Shown: piece after piece, positions 1-8,570 of the stretch | Position numbering within the stretch: position 1 is the stretch's first letter | Layout of the letters: each line of letters opens with the position of its first letter | Assembly (NCBI GenBank): GCA_005888695.1 | Contig: VBBH01000024.1 | Location: forward strand, 1 to 22,056 | DNA length: 22,056 nt | Source: Candidatus Bathyarchaeota archaeon | GTDB lineage: Archaea; Thermoproteota; Bathyarchaeia; 40CM-2-53-6 | Direction: 5' to 3' | Notes under the pieces: model-generated | Databases searched by the model: none | Told to the model about the DNA's origin: nothing | What the model saw: only the letters and a program-made list of their open reading frames with translations | Made by a program: the position numbers and the translations under genes

Positions 1-548
1 ATCATATCAAAGATGATCGGCTTGAACATGTATATCCCGGTCAACGCAAAATTGCTCGGCGGCTTCTTCGGCTTCTCCACAAGCCCAATCAATTTCCCTT
101 TACCATCGAAGCTGGCTACACCAAATCTCGACGGCTCCTTCACCTTTGTCAGAAGGATCATCGCGTCAGAATTCGACCTACGGAACTCATCCGCATACTT
201 AGTGATCCCGCCCTTGATCAGATTGTCACCAAGGTAGACGATGAACGAGTCATTACCTACGAAATCGCGACACAAGCCAACAGCGTGCGCAATCCCAAGA
301 GGGGCGCCCTGGTCAACATATTGGAACTTTTTCCCGAACTTGGACCCATCACCATAATACTCTCTCACTCGATCGGGGTGCGTATCTCCTAGAACGAAAG
401 CGATCTCTTGGATGTTACAGGCCAGAAGGTCTTCAACAGCATAGCGCGATACTGGCTTGTTAGCTATTGGGATGAGTTGCTTCGGCCCAGTATGGGTTAA
501 CGGGCGAAGCCTGGTCCCAGCACCGCCATGGAGGACTATGCCCTTCAC
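1..548 (-). CDS. rmlA: Glucose-1-phosphate thymidylyltransferase (RmlA-like), 3' end cut by window edge
   Basis: This enzyme would join a sugar-1-phosphate to dTTP (or another NTP) to make an NDP-sugar in the cytoplasm, feeding glycan synthesis. About 182 N-terminal residues are present; the family is usually about 350 long, so roughly half is missing beyond base 1. Reading the minus strand shows the nucleotide-binding signature LHGGAGTRLRPLT at residues 7-19, followed by THTGPKQLIPIANKPV. Further on are LGDNL (metal/nucleotide site) and VEKPKKPPSN. The HGGAG form and the long spacing fit the archaeal long-form RmlA group. The start is GTG at 548, because an in-frame TGA lies three codons upstream and no other start intervenes. 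A GGATGAG Shine-Dalgarno-like stretch precedes it. Family assignment is firm; the exact sugar and nucleotide cannot be read from the sequence. Confidence 0.88.
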   Translation of the reverse strand, partial: MKGIVLHGGAGTRLRPLTHTGPKQLIPIANKPVSRYAVEDLLACNIQEIAFVLGDTHPDRVREYYGDGSKFGKKFQYVDQGAPLGIAHAVGLCRDFVGNDSFIVYLGDNLIKGGITKYADEFRRSNSDAMILLTKVKEPSRFGVASFDGKGKLIGLVEKPKKPPSNFALTGIYMFKPIIFDM

Positions 549-663
549 AGCTTCTCATCCAACGCTGAAACTACCCTCGGTATTGTAGCTTATGATAATT
601 GCGAACCTGACCAGTCATTGCAGACGTTCCCGGCGAGATCTAAGACGAGATTTACGAATGCCT

Positions 664-3084
664 CTACTGGGTCCGGACGCGGGGACCTTGCAGTATCTCT
701 CCAATCTGCGCATAGTAGACTCCGCTGCTGCTGGCTTGAATGAAGAAACCTAGAGTCAACTGCCTCGGCACTCCCCAACCCTGGGATGCCCACAAGCTCC
801 CCACCTCCAGCGTCATCCAAGTCAGAGACGCAGTCGGTAATGGAAGGGTTACAGTCGTATTCTCGGCAAAAACCCGGACGGTCTGTTGCGTCACGGCATC
901 TGAGAACACAAGGTCCAAAACATGATTCCCATCTGTTAGCGTCGCACCGAATAGTCCAGTGTTCGTCTGATTCCTGATACCTGAGAATCCACGCTCAACC
1001 GCAACATCGACAACTGTAACATTGTCAGCAACTTTCTGAACAAGGGCAATATAGGCGACTCCTTGGGTCGTCGCAGTGTAGTTCAACTTCAACCTGACAC
1101 CGGCCGTCCAGTTCTGATCCAATCCTGCAATGCCGGAATCGACCATGTTAACATCAGACGTCTCCAACTTCCAGCCATACGGTACCTTCACCCCAGTCGA
1201 AAGGTCAAGGGTCCACCATCTGAACTGTGGATTCAACACGGTCGGATCCGACAATTTTACCGTCGTCAACTGGGACTGCCCAATCAGATTACCAGTGGTC
1301 GAGTCAAAAACCCAGAGGTGGAACTGCTCATTGTTCGGGACCGCCGAGACTGGATCCGATGGAACAATAGTATACGACCCACTAGTATCCGGCTTCAAGA
1401 TTCGCGTCGCATTCAGGCTGGACCAGAGAAATGGCTGGATGGAGAATTTGACAAAAAACTGTGGCAAGACGGATTCCGTCCCGATATTCGATACTGTCAC
1501 CTTCATCAGAGTGCCTACACCTAACGAATCGGGATCGCCAATACTGTCAACATGGACAGTGACCTTGTAATCGGAATTTCGTGAAATATAGGCCCCCGAA
1601 GCCCCGACGAATGCTGTGGTGAGGACAAGGCCAAGCATCAGGGACGGCATGATCCCTCCTTGCAAGAAGCGTGGAATCCTCGTTGGAAGATGAATGGTCG
1701 GCATCGAGGATATTGATGGTCTAAGACCGAACGGATTCACCCTCATCCGAGCCAGATCTGGAATCAGAGGGATTAGCCAGAAGAGCATGTAGTTGGGAAA
1801 CGATCGATAATAGAAGAATAGGATGCCGAGCGGAAGAAGCCAGACGAGATTCTTCATCCTCTCAAACCACCTACTATACGCGAACAATGATCCCGCAAAT
1901 GCTAGCCCCATCAAAAGAAAGAATACAGACGATGGAGGATTCAACCCCATACTCGTCAATACTTCCGAGAGCCCTATTCCACCCATTATCTGAGGAGTGG
2001 TACCAGGCAGATACGGCGCCACTACCCCTTCCCACCAACCATGCGGCGAGATGAAGAGAAACGGCAGGTTCGGAATCCAGAACCCTGCTAGCAAGTAGCC
2101 CATCATCCTCGCGCTACTTCTCAGCCGCGGCCCTTCTGTCTCCCGCCAGTTCCGGACCAAAAGATACGGCAAAACCAAGAAAGCTAGCTGTTTCGAAGCA
2201 CCCGCCAAGCCTACAAAACCGAAGCTCGCCTTCCGACTCCTGTACCAGGTAACGGCACTCAACAACAATGCAAATGCCCAGACACTGTCGGTAAGGCTGC
2301 CAGCGACCGCCCATGGAAAATAGAAGGTGAACGGGGCGAGACTCAACGCCTTGAATCGTCCAGGCACAACCCAGAATATCACCAGTAATGATAACACGTG
2401 AAACAACAAGACCCCATCCCGGAGATCATGGATGCCCAACAAGTAGAGTGGCGTGAAAGAGAGAAAGTTCACGGCAGGATAGTTGAGATGGAACTCGAAC
2501 GAGCCGTCAACTCTTGGAGTATAGAAGGATTGAGGAAGACCGAACTGCTCGAGGAAAGGCTTGATCGAATACAAGTAAGGATCCTGTAGGTGCAAGACCC
2601 TGACAACTCCCATGTAGGTAGCGATGATACTGTCAGTACCGTATACGACACTGAGGAAACGAGTCGAAAGGAAATAGAACGTCAACAATGCACAGAGGTG
2701 ACAAGAGAGAGCGAGAAAATTCGCCCGACCAGCACTGACGTTCCTTCTCAAGGCCCAAAACAAGATCACCAACCCGGGACACACAAGGGCGAGAGATCCT
2801 AGAGAGAGTAGGCCGTTGAATACTGCGAAAATCCAGACTCCGACGCCGATCATGAATACTCCGGAGAATGCCATTCCGATTCGAGTTAGAGAACCAGCTG
2901 GTTCGCTAGAACCACGAAAGGGCCCTCTCGAGTACCGTATAAGAAAATTCAGAAATAGTACTGCCTTTGTCCTGGCAACCACTGTCTTCGTCAACTTTGC
3001 CGGCAACAACGAGGAGCTTGTCAAACTGGCGGTTCGAGCCCGGTCAGCCTTCTTAAGAGTTATACAACGACTCAACACGTCCAC
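664..3084 (-). CDS. GT-C-type membrane glycosyltransferase with large C-terminal extracytoplasmic beta-sandwich region
   Basis: This is a probable lipid-phosphate-sugar-dependent glycosyltransferase of the GT-C fold, acting on the outer face of the membrane. Many hydrophobic helices lie between about residues 71 and 500. The first large loop carries an acidic YGTD (D151) and a DPY (168-170), as expected near the catalytic site of GT-C/GT87-like enzymes. FYYRSFPNYMLFW near 424-436 is another typical loop and helix. After the last helix (about 476-500) come some 300 residues rich in alternating beta strands and N-x-S/T sequons, probably two beta-sandwich domains, which most GT-C enzymes lack. 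The longest frame starts at GTG 3084. An ATG at 2874 (residue 71), directly before the first helix, is an equally good or better start, since residues 1-70 look unstructured. No donor or acceptor can be named. Confidence 0.75.
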   Translation of the reverse strand: MDVLSRCITLKKADRARTASLTSSSLLPAKLTKTVVARTKAVLFLNFLIRYSRGPFRGSSEPAGSLTRIGMAFSGVFMIGVGVWIFAVFNGLLSLGSLALVCPGLVILFWALRRNVSAGRANFLALSCHLCALLTFYFLSTRFLSVVYGTDSIIATYMGVVRVLHLQDPYLYSIKPFLEQFGLPQSFYTPRVDGSFEFHLNYPAVNFLSFTPLYLLGIHDLRDGVLLFHVLSLLVIFWVVPGRFKALSLAPFTFYFPWAVAGSLTDSVWAFALLLSAVTWYRSRKASFGFVGLAGASKQLAFLVLPYLLVRNWRETEGPRLRSSARMMGYLLAGFWIPNLPFLFISPHGWWEGVVAPYLPGTTPQIMGGIGLSEVLTSMGLNPPSSVFFLLMGLAFAGSLFAYSRWFERMKNLVWLLPLGILFFYYRSFPNYMLFWLIPLIPDLARMRVNPFGLRPSISSMPTIHLPTRIPRFLQGGIMPSLMLGLVLTTAFVGASGAYISRNSDYKVTVHVDSIGDPDSLGVGTLMKVTVSNIGTESVLPQFFVKFSIQPFLWSSLNATRILKPDTSGSYTIVPSDPVSAVPNNEQFHLWVFDSTTGNLIGQSQLTTVKLSDPTVLNPQFRWWTLDLSTGVKVPYGWKLETSDVNMVDSGIAGLDQNWTAGVRLKLNYTATTQGVAYIALVQKVADNVTVVDVAVERGFSGIRNQTNTGLFGATLTDGNHVLDLVFSDAVTQQTVRVFAENTTVTLPLPTASLTWMTLEVGSLWASQGWGVPRQLTLGFFIQASSSGVYYAQIGEILQGPRVRTQ

Positions 3085-3316
3085 CAGTACTTTTTACGAA
3101 TCTTCTGCCGGACAAACATGGAAAAACAATGGAAACCAAAATAGTGTGGATTAGGTCGGAAAATCATTACAGCGCGGCGGCGGCCTCGCCCGGTCGGTAA
3201 GGAGAGTAAGCTAATTCGCAACACCCTATTTTGTGAAAAGCTATGCTTCGACTCATGGGTTCCGAGGGTTCTCTTATATTTCACTCCTGAACCAGACCCG
3301 AGTGTCGCACTGGTTC

Positions 3317-3916
3317 ATGCATCGATTTCTCTCGCGCGGCCCGTTATCGATGAGATTAGCCGATCTCAACTGGAAGGTCCTTGTCGCGATAGTTCTGGTA
3401 CTCATGACGGCTTTCCTTGGAGCTCTCTACTCCTTCTCTCCAAGATATTCCCTGAAGTCCACGACCGCCTGGCAGGCTGATGCGCTCACTTCTTGGAAGC
3501 TAACCGGTACTGATGATCCCTCCATAGTGGGAATGAACTGGGACAACAAGACACTCGCTCTCCGGTCGAGATCACCTGTTCCCAATGGGGACAGATTCAA
3601 TGCCAAGGCACAGCCCGCTCTGAACGTCGATGCTTCAACATACGGGTTCTTATCTTTCAAAGTCGCCACCTCCAGTCAAGACGTAGCGATCGTAGCAACT
3701 GTATGGACAAGCATTAACACCTCGCAGAACGTCATGCTATCGACCTTCAATGACGAAAAGCCTCATTCAGTTATCATCGACCTTCATTTTCAGGCTATCA
3801 ACAAGAGGATAGTCGGCATCGCTCTTGGTTTCCAGATGCTAGCGGACCAAGAAATCTGTTGGGCCCAATATTCCGACATTCAATTACAAGGCATCGGGAC
3901 GGTTCTTGGACAGTGA
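3317..3916 (+). CDS. Small membrane-anchored extracytoplasmic beta-sandwich protein (cassette A, partner of the next GT-C gene)
   Basis: I do not recognise a named family. The protein has one N-terminal transmembrane helix (VLVAIVLVLMTAFLGALYSF, about residues 20-39 from the ATG at 3317). About 150 residues of strand-rich sequence follow, with NKT and NTS sequons, so the domain is probably outside the cell. The frame stays open upstream to a GTG at 3233, but the ATGs at 3317 and 3350 put the helix near the N-terminus and are preferred; no clear Shine-Dalgarno decides between them. The stop overlaps the start of the GT-C gene at 3906, which suggests translational coupling. A second protein of the same design lies at 10347-10958, also directly before a paralogous GT-C gene. 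The two align around a [YP]-F-L core strand and a later LGF[QR][IM]L strand. A glycan-binding or enzyme-stabilising role is inference. Confidence 0.7.
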   Translation: MHRFLSRGPLSMRLADLNWKVLVAIVLVLMTAFLGALYSFSPRYSLKSTTAWQADALTSWKLTGTDDPSIVGMNWDNKTLALRSRSPVPNGDRFNAKAQPALNVDASTYGFLSFKVATSSQDVAIVATVWTSINTSQNVMLSTFNDEKPHSVIIDLHFQAINKRIVGIALGFQMLADQEICWAQYSDIQLQGIGTVLGQ

Positions 3917-5309
3917 GACGTTGAGAGTGATTGACAAACTGGAGATCAGGCGACTCATACCTTCGGGTCTTCAGTCCCAATCCAAGTCCCTTCTTCGGTG
4001 GGGCCTGCTAGGACTCATCGTCCGGTTGATCGTGATGCCTCTCATGGGACACCCTGACGCCATGATAGTGGCTAGGATAGGATTGACTCTTGGATCGAAA
4101 CAGCAATTGATTCCTTCTGTCGACCCCCCACTGGTCTTCCTGTTCTACTCTGCATATCTCAAGTTGATCGGTCCTGTGCTGCCATCCGCCGTTGTCGGTG
4201 TTCTCACGGACCCAACACAATACAGTCCTGAGGGTCTGCGAATCGCCTTCGCCATGAACCAAACAGGCTTGGGACTCTTCCTCTTCCTCCTCAAAATCCC
4301 CCTGCTACTGTTAGACTTTGTAGCTGCCGTCGCGCTCCTCTGGATCCCATCACAACCTAGCAAGGGACTAGCAGCCTACAAGCTCTGGATGTTGAATCCT
4401 GTAAGTCTCCTGGTGACTTTCGCCGTCGGCCAGTACGATATTTTCGCAGTTTCACTCTTTCTGGTCGGACTGGCACTTCTGCGCCGTGAGAGATACATGA
4501 GTTCAGCACTCGTATTCGGACTTGCTGGCGCTTTCAAACTTGTTGGAATCCTCTTCTTGCTTCCACTTGCCATCTACACCATCAGGCACCTAGGTGGCTC
4601 GAAAGGGATGATCAAAGGATTCTCCGTGCTCACAGTTGGTCTCTTGACGGCAGGTGTGGGGCTGAGCGCAGCCTTGCTGATGCCAAAATTTTACCAATCC
4701 GCCAACCTAGCCCTCCCGCTAACATACGTCGACGGCTTCTACCAAAACACCCTTTACACGCAGGGAGCAACGGGCAACAGCATCTTGAACGGGCTGTTCA
4801 GGTTCGTGGTAGGTTACTCAGCATCTCTGAGTACCCCCGGATCCAACGATGTCTTCGTCCTAATGCCCATGTCCTACGCAATCCTATTATTTGCAGTCGC
4901 CACATTTCAAGACTGGAATCGTGTGTCGCTAGCCTATGCGTTCATGGGATTCTTGTTCTCCTACTATGCCCTAAGTCTCTTTTTACCACAATGGTTTCTG
5001 TGGGTACAACCACTTCTTCTCCTCTGGGTTGCTGACAAGGCGGTAGGGGCCAAACTAACCTATATTGTAAGCACTGCATTCTTCTTCGTCTACACCTTAA
5101 AGTGGGATCCCGGATTTACGACCAATCTCTTGGCTCCGATAGACCCAAAGTATCTGGGTATGACCGGCCCATACCAATGGTTAATGCAAGCGGGCCTCCC
5201 GCCCGAGCAGATAGTCTGGGCTGGACGAGCCGTTCTCTCAGCCTCACTACTATTCGGAATCGCATTACTGGCGCAGCATCTTTCAAGGATGAAAGAGCTG
5301 CACCCGTAG
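3906..5309 (+). CDS. Multi-spanning GT-C/GT87-like glycosyltransferase (cassette A)
   Basis: This 467-residue integral membrane protein resembles GT-C enzymes of the GT87/PIG-M type, which transfer sugars from polyprenyl-phosphate donors outside the membrane. Visible marks are an acidic residue in the first external loop (HPDA, D51), SVDPPLVFLF at 71-80, YKLWMLNPVS at 158-167, GQYDI at 175-179 and QWFLWVQPL at 362-370. All of these recur in the paralogue at 10960-12387. The start is uncertain: TTG at 3906 overlaps the end of the preceding gene by 11 nt, and TTG 3921 or GTG 3927 are also possible. It forms a pair with the anchored beta-sandwich protein before it. Its stop is 6 nt from the stop of the convergent gene at 5316. 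The family level is fairly sure; substrate is unknown. Confidence 0.78.
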   Translation: MDSETLRVIDKLEIRRLIPSGLQSQSKSLLRWGLLGLIVRLIVMPLMGHPDAMIVARIGLTLGSKQQLIPSVDPPLVFLFYSAYLKLIGPVLPSAVVGVLTDPTQYSPEGLRIAFAMNQTGLGLFLFLLKIPLLLLDFVAAVALLWIPSQPSKGLAAYKLWMLNPVSLLVTFAVGQYDIFAVSLFLVGLALLRRERYMSSALVFGLAGAFKLVGILFLLPLAIYTIRHLGGSKGMIKGFSVLTVGLLTAGVGLSAALLMPKFYQSANLALPLTYVDGFYQNTLYTQGATGNSILNGLFRFVVGYSASLSTPGSNDVFVLMPMSYAILLFAVATFQDWNRVSLAYAFMGFLFSYYALSLFLPQWFLWVQPLLLLWVADKAVGAKLTYIVSTAFFFVYTLKWDPGFTTNLLAPIDPKYLGMTGPYQWLMQAGLPPEQIVWAGRAVLSASLLFGIALLAQHLSRMKELHP

Positions 5310-5315
5310 CGTGGC

Positions 5316-7337
5316 CTAAGGGCTCAGGTACGTCAACTGGACGAGTTGAATGAAGTTAAGATAAATGTCGACACCCGAAGTTGCGCTCGAAGCGTTTAGC
5401 CACACTGACTCAGCATGTTGTAACGGAAAGTCGAAAGTGAAGCTGGTCCAGGACTCGCTTGAGGAGATCCCACCAATTTTGAAGGTCGACAGTGCTTCGG
5501 TTCCATTGGCTGCACGTAAGCTGACGAGGATAATGTCTCCTTTGAAGACCGTGCCAGTTTTCAGATTCAACGTGAGATTGTACCTACCGGGTGGGAGGAT
5601 CAATGGGCCCGACGGCCCAACCCAGAACTCAGGTGTGATGGAATTGGCCGAGTGATATAGCGAGGCTCCGCTGGCCGCTCCAGAATCTTGAAGCACGCGT
5701 CCACCTTGAATTGTCAAGTTGGACTGGTCCAACGTCCATTTGATTGGTACATAGAAGCTTGGGGTTCCTTCGAAGGATCTTTTCAACAATATGATCCCAT
5801 CGGAAGACGCAAAGACTCCGTATCCTCCATTCTCCCTAAGCCATAGTGCGGCGATGGACCCGGAATGAGGATCTGTTACCCCGTCAACGAGGATGAAATC
5901 CGGTCTCCTTCCGAACGTAAGGTCGATCATTTGACGAAAATTGGTCGACCACGATGGCAGATAGATAGGTATCGCGTATACTGTGAACCTGTCTGAAAAG
6001 TGGGTAAACAAGTTGTTCTGTGTGACAACTGTTGAGCCTGGAGGGACCAACTGGATTATCCGATTTAGATAATCGACATGTTGCATGGGACCAGTGAGCG
6101 TTATTGGATAAGTGAGACCGGCGAAAACGAACAAACCCACCATGGAACTGACGATTAATATCCGAGGCATGTTTCGCTGAATGATTCTGAGTCTGCGGGT
6201 GAAATCGAGAGACTCTAGCCTTTGCATCCCCAATATCAGGGCCCAGAAGATGCCAGGGACAACAAAGAGAGGGTATTGAAAGCCAATCTGGTAAAACGGT
6301 GCATAGTTGGACAGAAACGCCAATCCCAACCACGGCAAGGCCGCCAAAAATGCCGTTGGACGCAGTACCGGGACAAACAAGATGGGTGCTAGAAGGAAAA
6401 CAACATAGAGAAGCTTCAGAGGCAAGTCAAATTCTACGGCCCGAAGACCGTTGGCCGGATGCAGAAGCAGGTAGCCCGGGATTTCTGCGATGCTCCCCGC
6501 ACCAACTAGGCTCCAGCTCTGAGCTCCCTCAAATGAAGCTGGGGGACTTGGGTTGAAAAAACTCAATGCCTGTCTTGCGCCGAGGAACCATCCAGCCGCA
6601 ACCAGACAAAGCATCCCAGGCAGCAAAAGACTGCTGTCGCTAAATTTCCGTAAGCGAACGGCCTTACCTATGCTGGCCGCGTTCAAGAGTAGGTAGGCGA
6701 TTCCGATGGCGGCGATCATGAATGCTGCGTATTCGATCGTCGAGAGAGCGAATATTACCGAAACGACGAGCTTCTTCCACTGTCGAGTCTGGAGATAGTA
6801 GATCGCGCATAACATCGGCGTGACCACGAAAGATTCTACATGGAAGTCAAACAGGTTGGCGGCGTGCATGGGAAAGTAGAGGAGGTATACCAGAGCAACC
6901 GCGATCGATGATCTGACCTTTCCAAAAGTCGAGAGCGAAAGATAGTAGACTGGCACCGCTCCTAATGCTAGAGCTAGGGCTTGTACGACGAGAAGCGTGC
7001 CTATCGAAGGATAGGCGGCGTAGATTGGCAGTATCGCGATGAGTATTGGGCTAAAGTGGACCCCGAAAAAACTCCCGGACGGATTGGTGAATGGTTCGAG
7101 GGTATAAGCGAAGAAACCGGTACTATGAATGGTAGAGTCGAAAGCTTGGGTGAATACGCCCAGATCCCATGCGGTGGTGCGGAAAAGTTCATGCTTCCTC
7201 AGGCCCATGGTGACAATTGCTATCACATAACAGATGATCGCTAGTGGGATGACTAGTAACGCGTTTTTTCTAGCGAGCCTTCTTTCCAAAATCGTTCGCT
7301 TTAGCCTCTGAAGCTTAAGGTGATGAATATTCTGCAA
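5316..7337 (-). CDS. DUF2079-family membrane protein with C-terminal beta-sandwich domain
   Basis: This 673-residue membrane protein has the DUF2079 (PF09852) pattern: WDLGVFTQAF at 57-66, VHFSPILIAILPIY at 93-106, and FHVES at 165-169. DUF2079 proteins are GT-C-like and are thought to be glycosyltransferases, but their reaction is not established. Hydrophobic helices fill about residues 27-412. The region after the last helix contains the soluble segment usual for the family (about 418-515, TVVTQNNLFTHFSD), which assigns it to the outer face. It then continues into an added strand-rich domain (about 525-673) resembling a carbohydrate-binding jelly roll. The start is TTG at 7337; the first helix begins at residue 27, so the first ATG (residue 44) would cut it. 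It is transcribed divergently from the epimerase gene at 7453. Confidence 0.78.
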   Translation of the reverse strand: MQNIHHLKLQRLKRTILERRLARKNALLVIPLAIICYVIAIVTMGLRKHELFRTTAWDLGVFTQAFDSTIHSTGFFAYTLEPFTNPSGSFFGVHFSPILIAILPIYAAYPSIGTLLVVQALALALGAVPVYYLSLSTFGKVRSSIAVALVYLLYFPMHAANLFDFHVESFVVTPMLCAIYYLQTRQWKKLVVSVIFALSTIEYAAFMIAAIGIAYLLLNAASIGKAVRLRKFSDSSLLLPGMLCLVAAGWFLGARQALSFFNPSPPASFEGAQSWSLVGAGSIAEIPGYLLLHPANGLRAVEFDLPLKLLYVVFLLAPILFVPVLRPTAFLAALPWLGLAFLSNYAPFYQIGFQYPLFVVPGIFWALILGMQRLESLDFTRRLRIIQRNMPRILIVSSMVGLFVFAGLTYPITLTGPMQHVDYLNRIIQLVPPGSTVVTQNNLFTHFSDRFTVYAIPIYLPSWSTNFRQMIDLTFGRRPDFILVDGVTDPHSGSIAALWLRENGGYGVFASSDGIILLKRSFEGTPSFYVPIKWTLDQSNLTIQGGRVLQDSGAASGASLYHSANSITPEFWVGPSGPLILPPGRYNLTLNLKTGTVFKGDIILVSLRAANGTEALSTFKIGGISSSESWTSFTFDFPLQHAESVWLNASSATSGVDIYLNFIQLVQLTYLSP

Positions 7338-7452
7338 AACTCTTGCTACCCATCTAAGGTATCAGGTCGTTTAATTTTGATCCGTCTGTTGCGAGTTTCG
7401 ACTCATAGCTTAAAAGAATTGTCTAGGTTTGTTCGAACGTAAGAACCCATCC
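7338..7452. promoter_or_regulatory. Divergent promoter region between DUF2079 gene and epimerase gene
   Basis: This 115-nt A/T-rich spacer separates two divergently read genes. On the plus strand CTTAAAAG at 7409-7416 is a TATA-like box. A transcript starting about 25 nt downstream (near 7438) would place the ATG at 7453 after a very short leader and would exclude the TTG at 7429. On the minus strand AAAATTAAAC (about 7369-7378) is a weaker TATA-like stretch about 35 nt before the TTG at 7337. These are pattern calls only; no transcript data are available. Confidence 0.4.
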
Positions 7453-8487
7453 ATGAACCTCAACGGATCAAATGTACTCGTAACTGGCGGGGCGGGCCAC
7501 ATAGGGTCACACCTCGTCGAACATCTTGTTCGTCAAGGCGCCACTGTTAGAGTAGTAGACAACCTAGAACGTGGACGATTAGAAAACATACAGCACATCC
7601 TCGATAAGATCGAATTCATCCGTGCTGATCTACGAATCCAGAAAAATTCAGAGGAAGCTGTGGAAGGTATCGATATCGTATTTCACCTAGCCGCGAAACT
7701 GGGCGGCATAGAGTACATGCACCCGGACGCCGGCTCGCAATCAGAGATCTACGATAGCAACATCCTCATGAACACGATGATGCTGCAGGCTGCAAGGAAG
7801 TTCGATGTGGACCGTTATCTCTATTGCAGCACAGCATGTGTGTATCCAGTAGAGAAACAAGATCAACCGAACGTCCCAGCCTTGAAGGAGGAAGACGCCT
7901 ACCCGGCCAACCCAGAGTCCACATACGCCTGGGCCAAACTCATGGGAGAAATCCAGGCCAAGTGGTATGCGAAAGAGTATGGGATGAAAACATCGACCGT
8001 TCGAATGTTCAATGTTTACGCAGAACATGAAGACCTCAATCCAACAAGGGCTCATGTCATACCTGCACTCGTGAGAAAGGCCATTCTATATCCAATGGTT
8101 CCCTTCATTGTTTATGGGACGGGCGACCAGACGCGATCGTTCCTTTACGCAGACGACGCCGTAAGAGGCATCGTTTCCACCTGTGATAGGATCAGCGATG
8201 GAAACATCGTGAATATCGGATCAGACCAAAGGATGACAATCAGATACCTCGCAGAACAGATCATCAAGATCTCAGGAAAGAACATTCAACCAGCATACGA
8301 CCCATCGAAGCCAACCGGGGCAATGGGGCGAGCCGCAAACTGGTCCAAAGCTGATCAGCTCTTAGGATGGAGGCCGACAGTACCACTAGAGGATGGACTG
8401 TCAAGGTTCTACGAATGGGCCAAGAGAACCCTTGAAAGAGAAACATCAACGGCCGAAGTCCTTGTAAAGAACCCGATAGCCCACTAG
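7453..8487 (+). CDS. Extended SDR sugar-nucleotide epimerase/dehydratase (GDP-mannose 3,5-epimerase-like or UDP-sugar 4-epimerase)
   Basis: This is a cytoplasmic NAD(P)-dependent enzyme that would interconvert nucleotide sugars for glycan synthesis. The Rossmann motif TGGAGHIGSH lies at residues 11-20 and VVDNLERG at 34-41. The substrate/catalytic block CSTACVYP is at 125-132 and YAWAK (Y158, K162) is the SDR catalytic pair. Length (344) is normal. The stretch around LGGIEYMH and the STAC cysteine (C129) resembles plant GDP-mannose 3,5-epimerase, where that Cys and a downstream Lys act as acid/base. Here the aligned Lys position appears to be His (TRAH), so the 3,5-epimerase reaction is uncertain and a 4-epimerase or dehydratase is possible. 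ATG at 7453 is chosen over TTG at 7429 because it gives the usual short N-terminus before the Rossmann strand. It heads a run of same-strand glycan genes. Confidence 0.85.
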   Translation: MNLNGSNVLVTGGAGHIGSHLVEHLVRQGATVRVVDNLERGRLENIQHILDKIEFIRADLRIQKNSEEAVEGIDIVFHLAAKLGGIEYMHPDAGSQSEIYDSNILMNTMMLQAARKFDVDRYLYCSTACVYPVEKQDQPNVPALKEEDAYPANPESTYAWAKLMGEIQAKWYAKEYGMKTSTVRMFNVYAEHEDLNPTRAHVIPALVRKAILYPMVPFIVYGTGDQTRSFLYADDAVRGIVSTCDRISDGNIVNIGSDQRMTIRYLAEQIIKISGKNIQPAYDPSKPTGAMGRAANWSKADQLLGWRPTVPLEDGLSRFYEWAKRTLERETSTAEVLVKNPIAH

Positions 8488-8495
8488 CCAGTCCG

Positions 8496-8549
8496 ACGTA
8501 ACACTATTACGTGGGCAAATCGCCCGGCAGAATTGGGTAAGTTGTCCCA
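8496..8549 (+). other. Three consecutive short hairpins between epimerase and GT2 genes
   Basis: The 83-nt spacer after the epimerase stop contains three perfect inverted repeats in a row. They are ACGTAA/TTACGT (8496-8501 with 8507-8512), GGGC/GCCC (8513-8516 with 8522-8525) and TGGG/CCCA (8534-8537 with 8546-8549). No T-run follows, so a simple intrinsic terminator is not supported. They could mark an RNA processing or attenuation site. Confidence 0.4.
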
Positions 8550-8570
8550 TCCGAAGAGGCTCAAAGGGGT

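Noticed and set aside
1063..1570. Plus-strand frames of about 150 codons inside the 664-3084 gene
   Set aside because: They are antisense to a clear membrane protein gene and contain no domain features.
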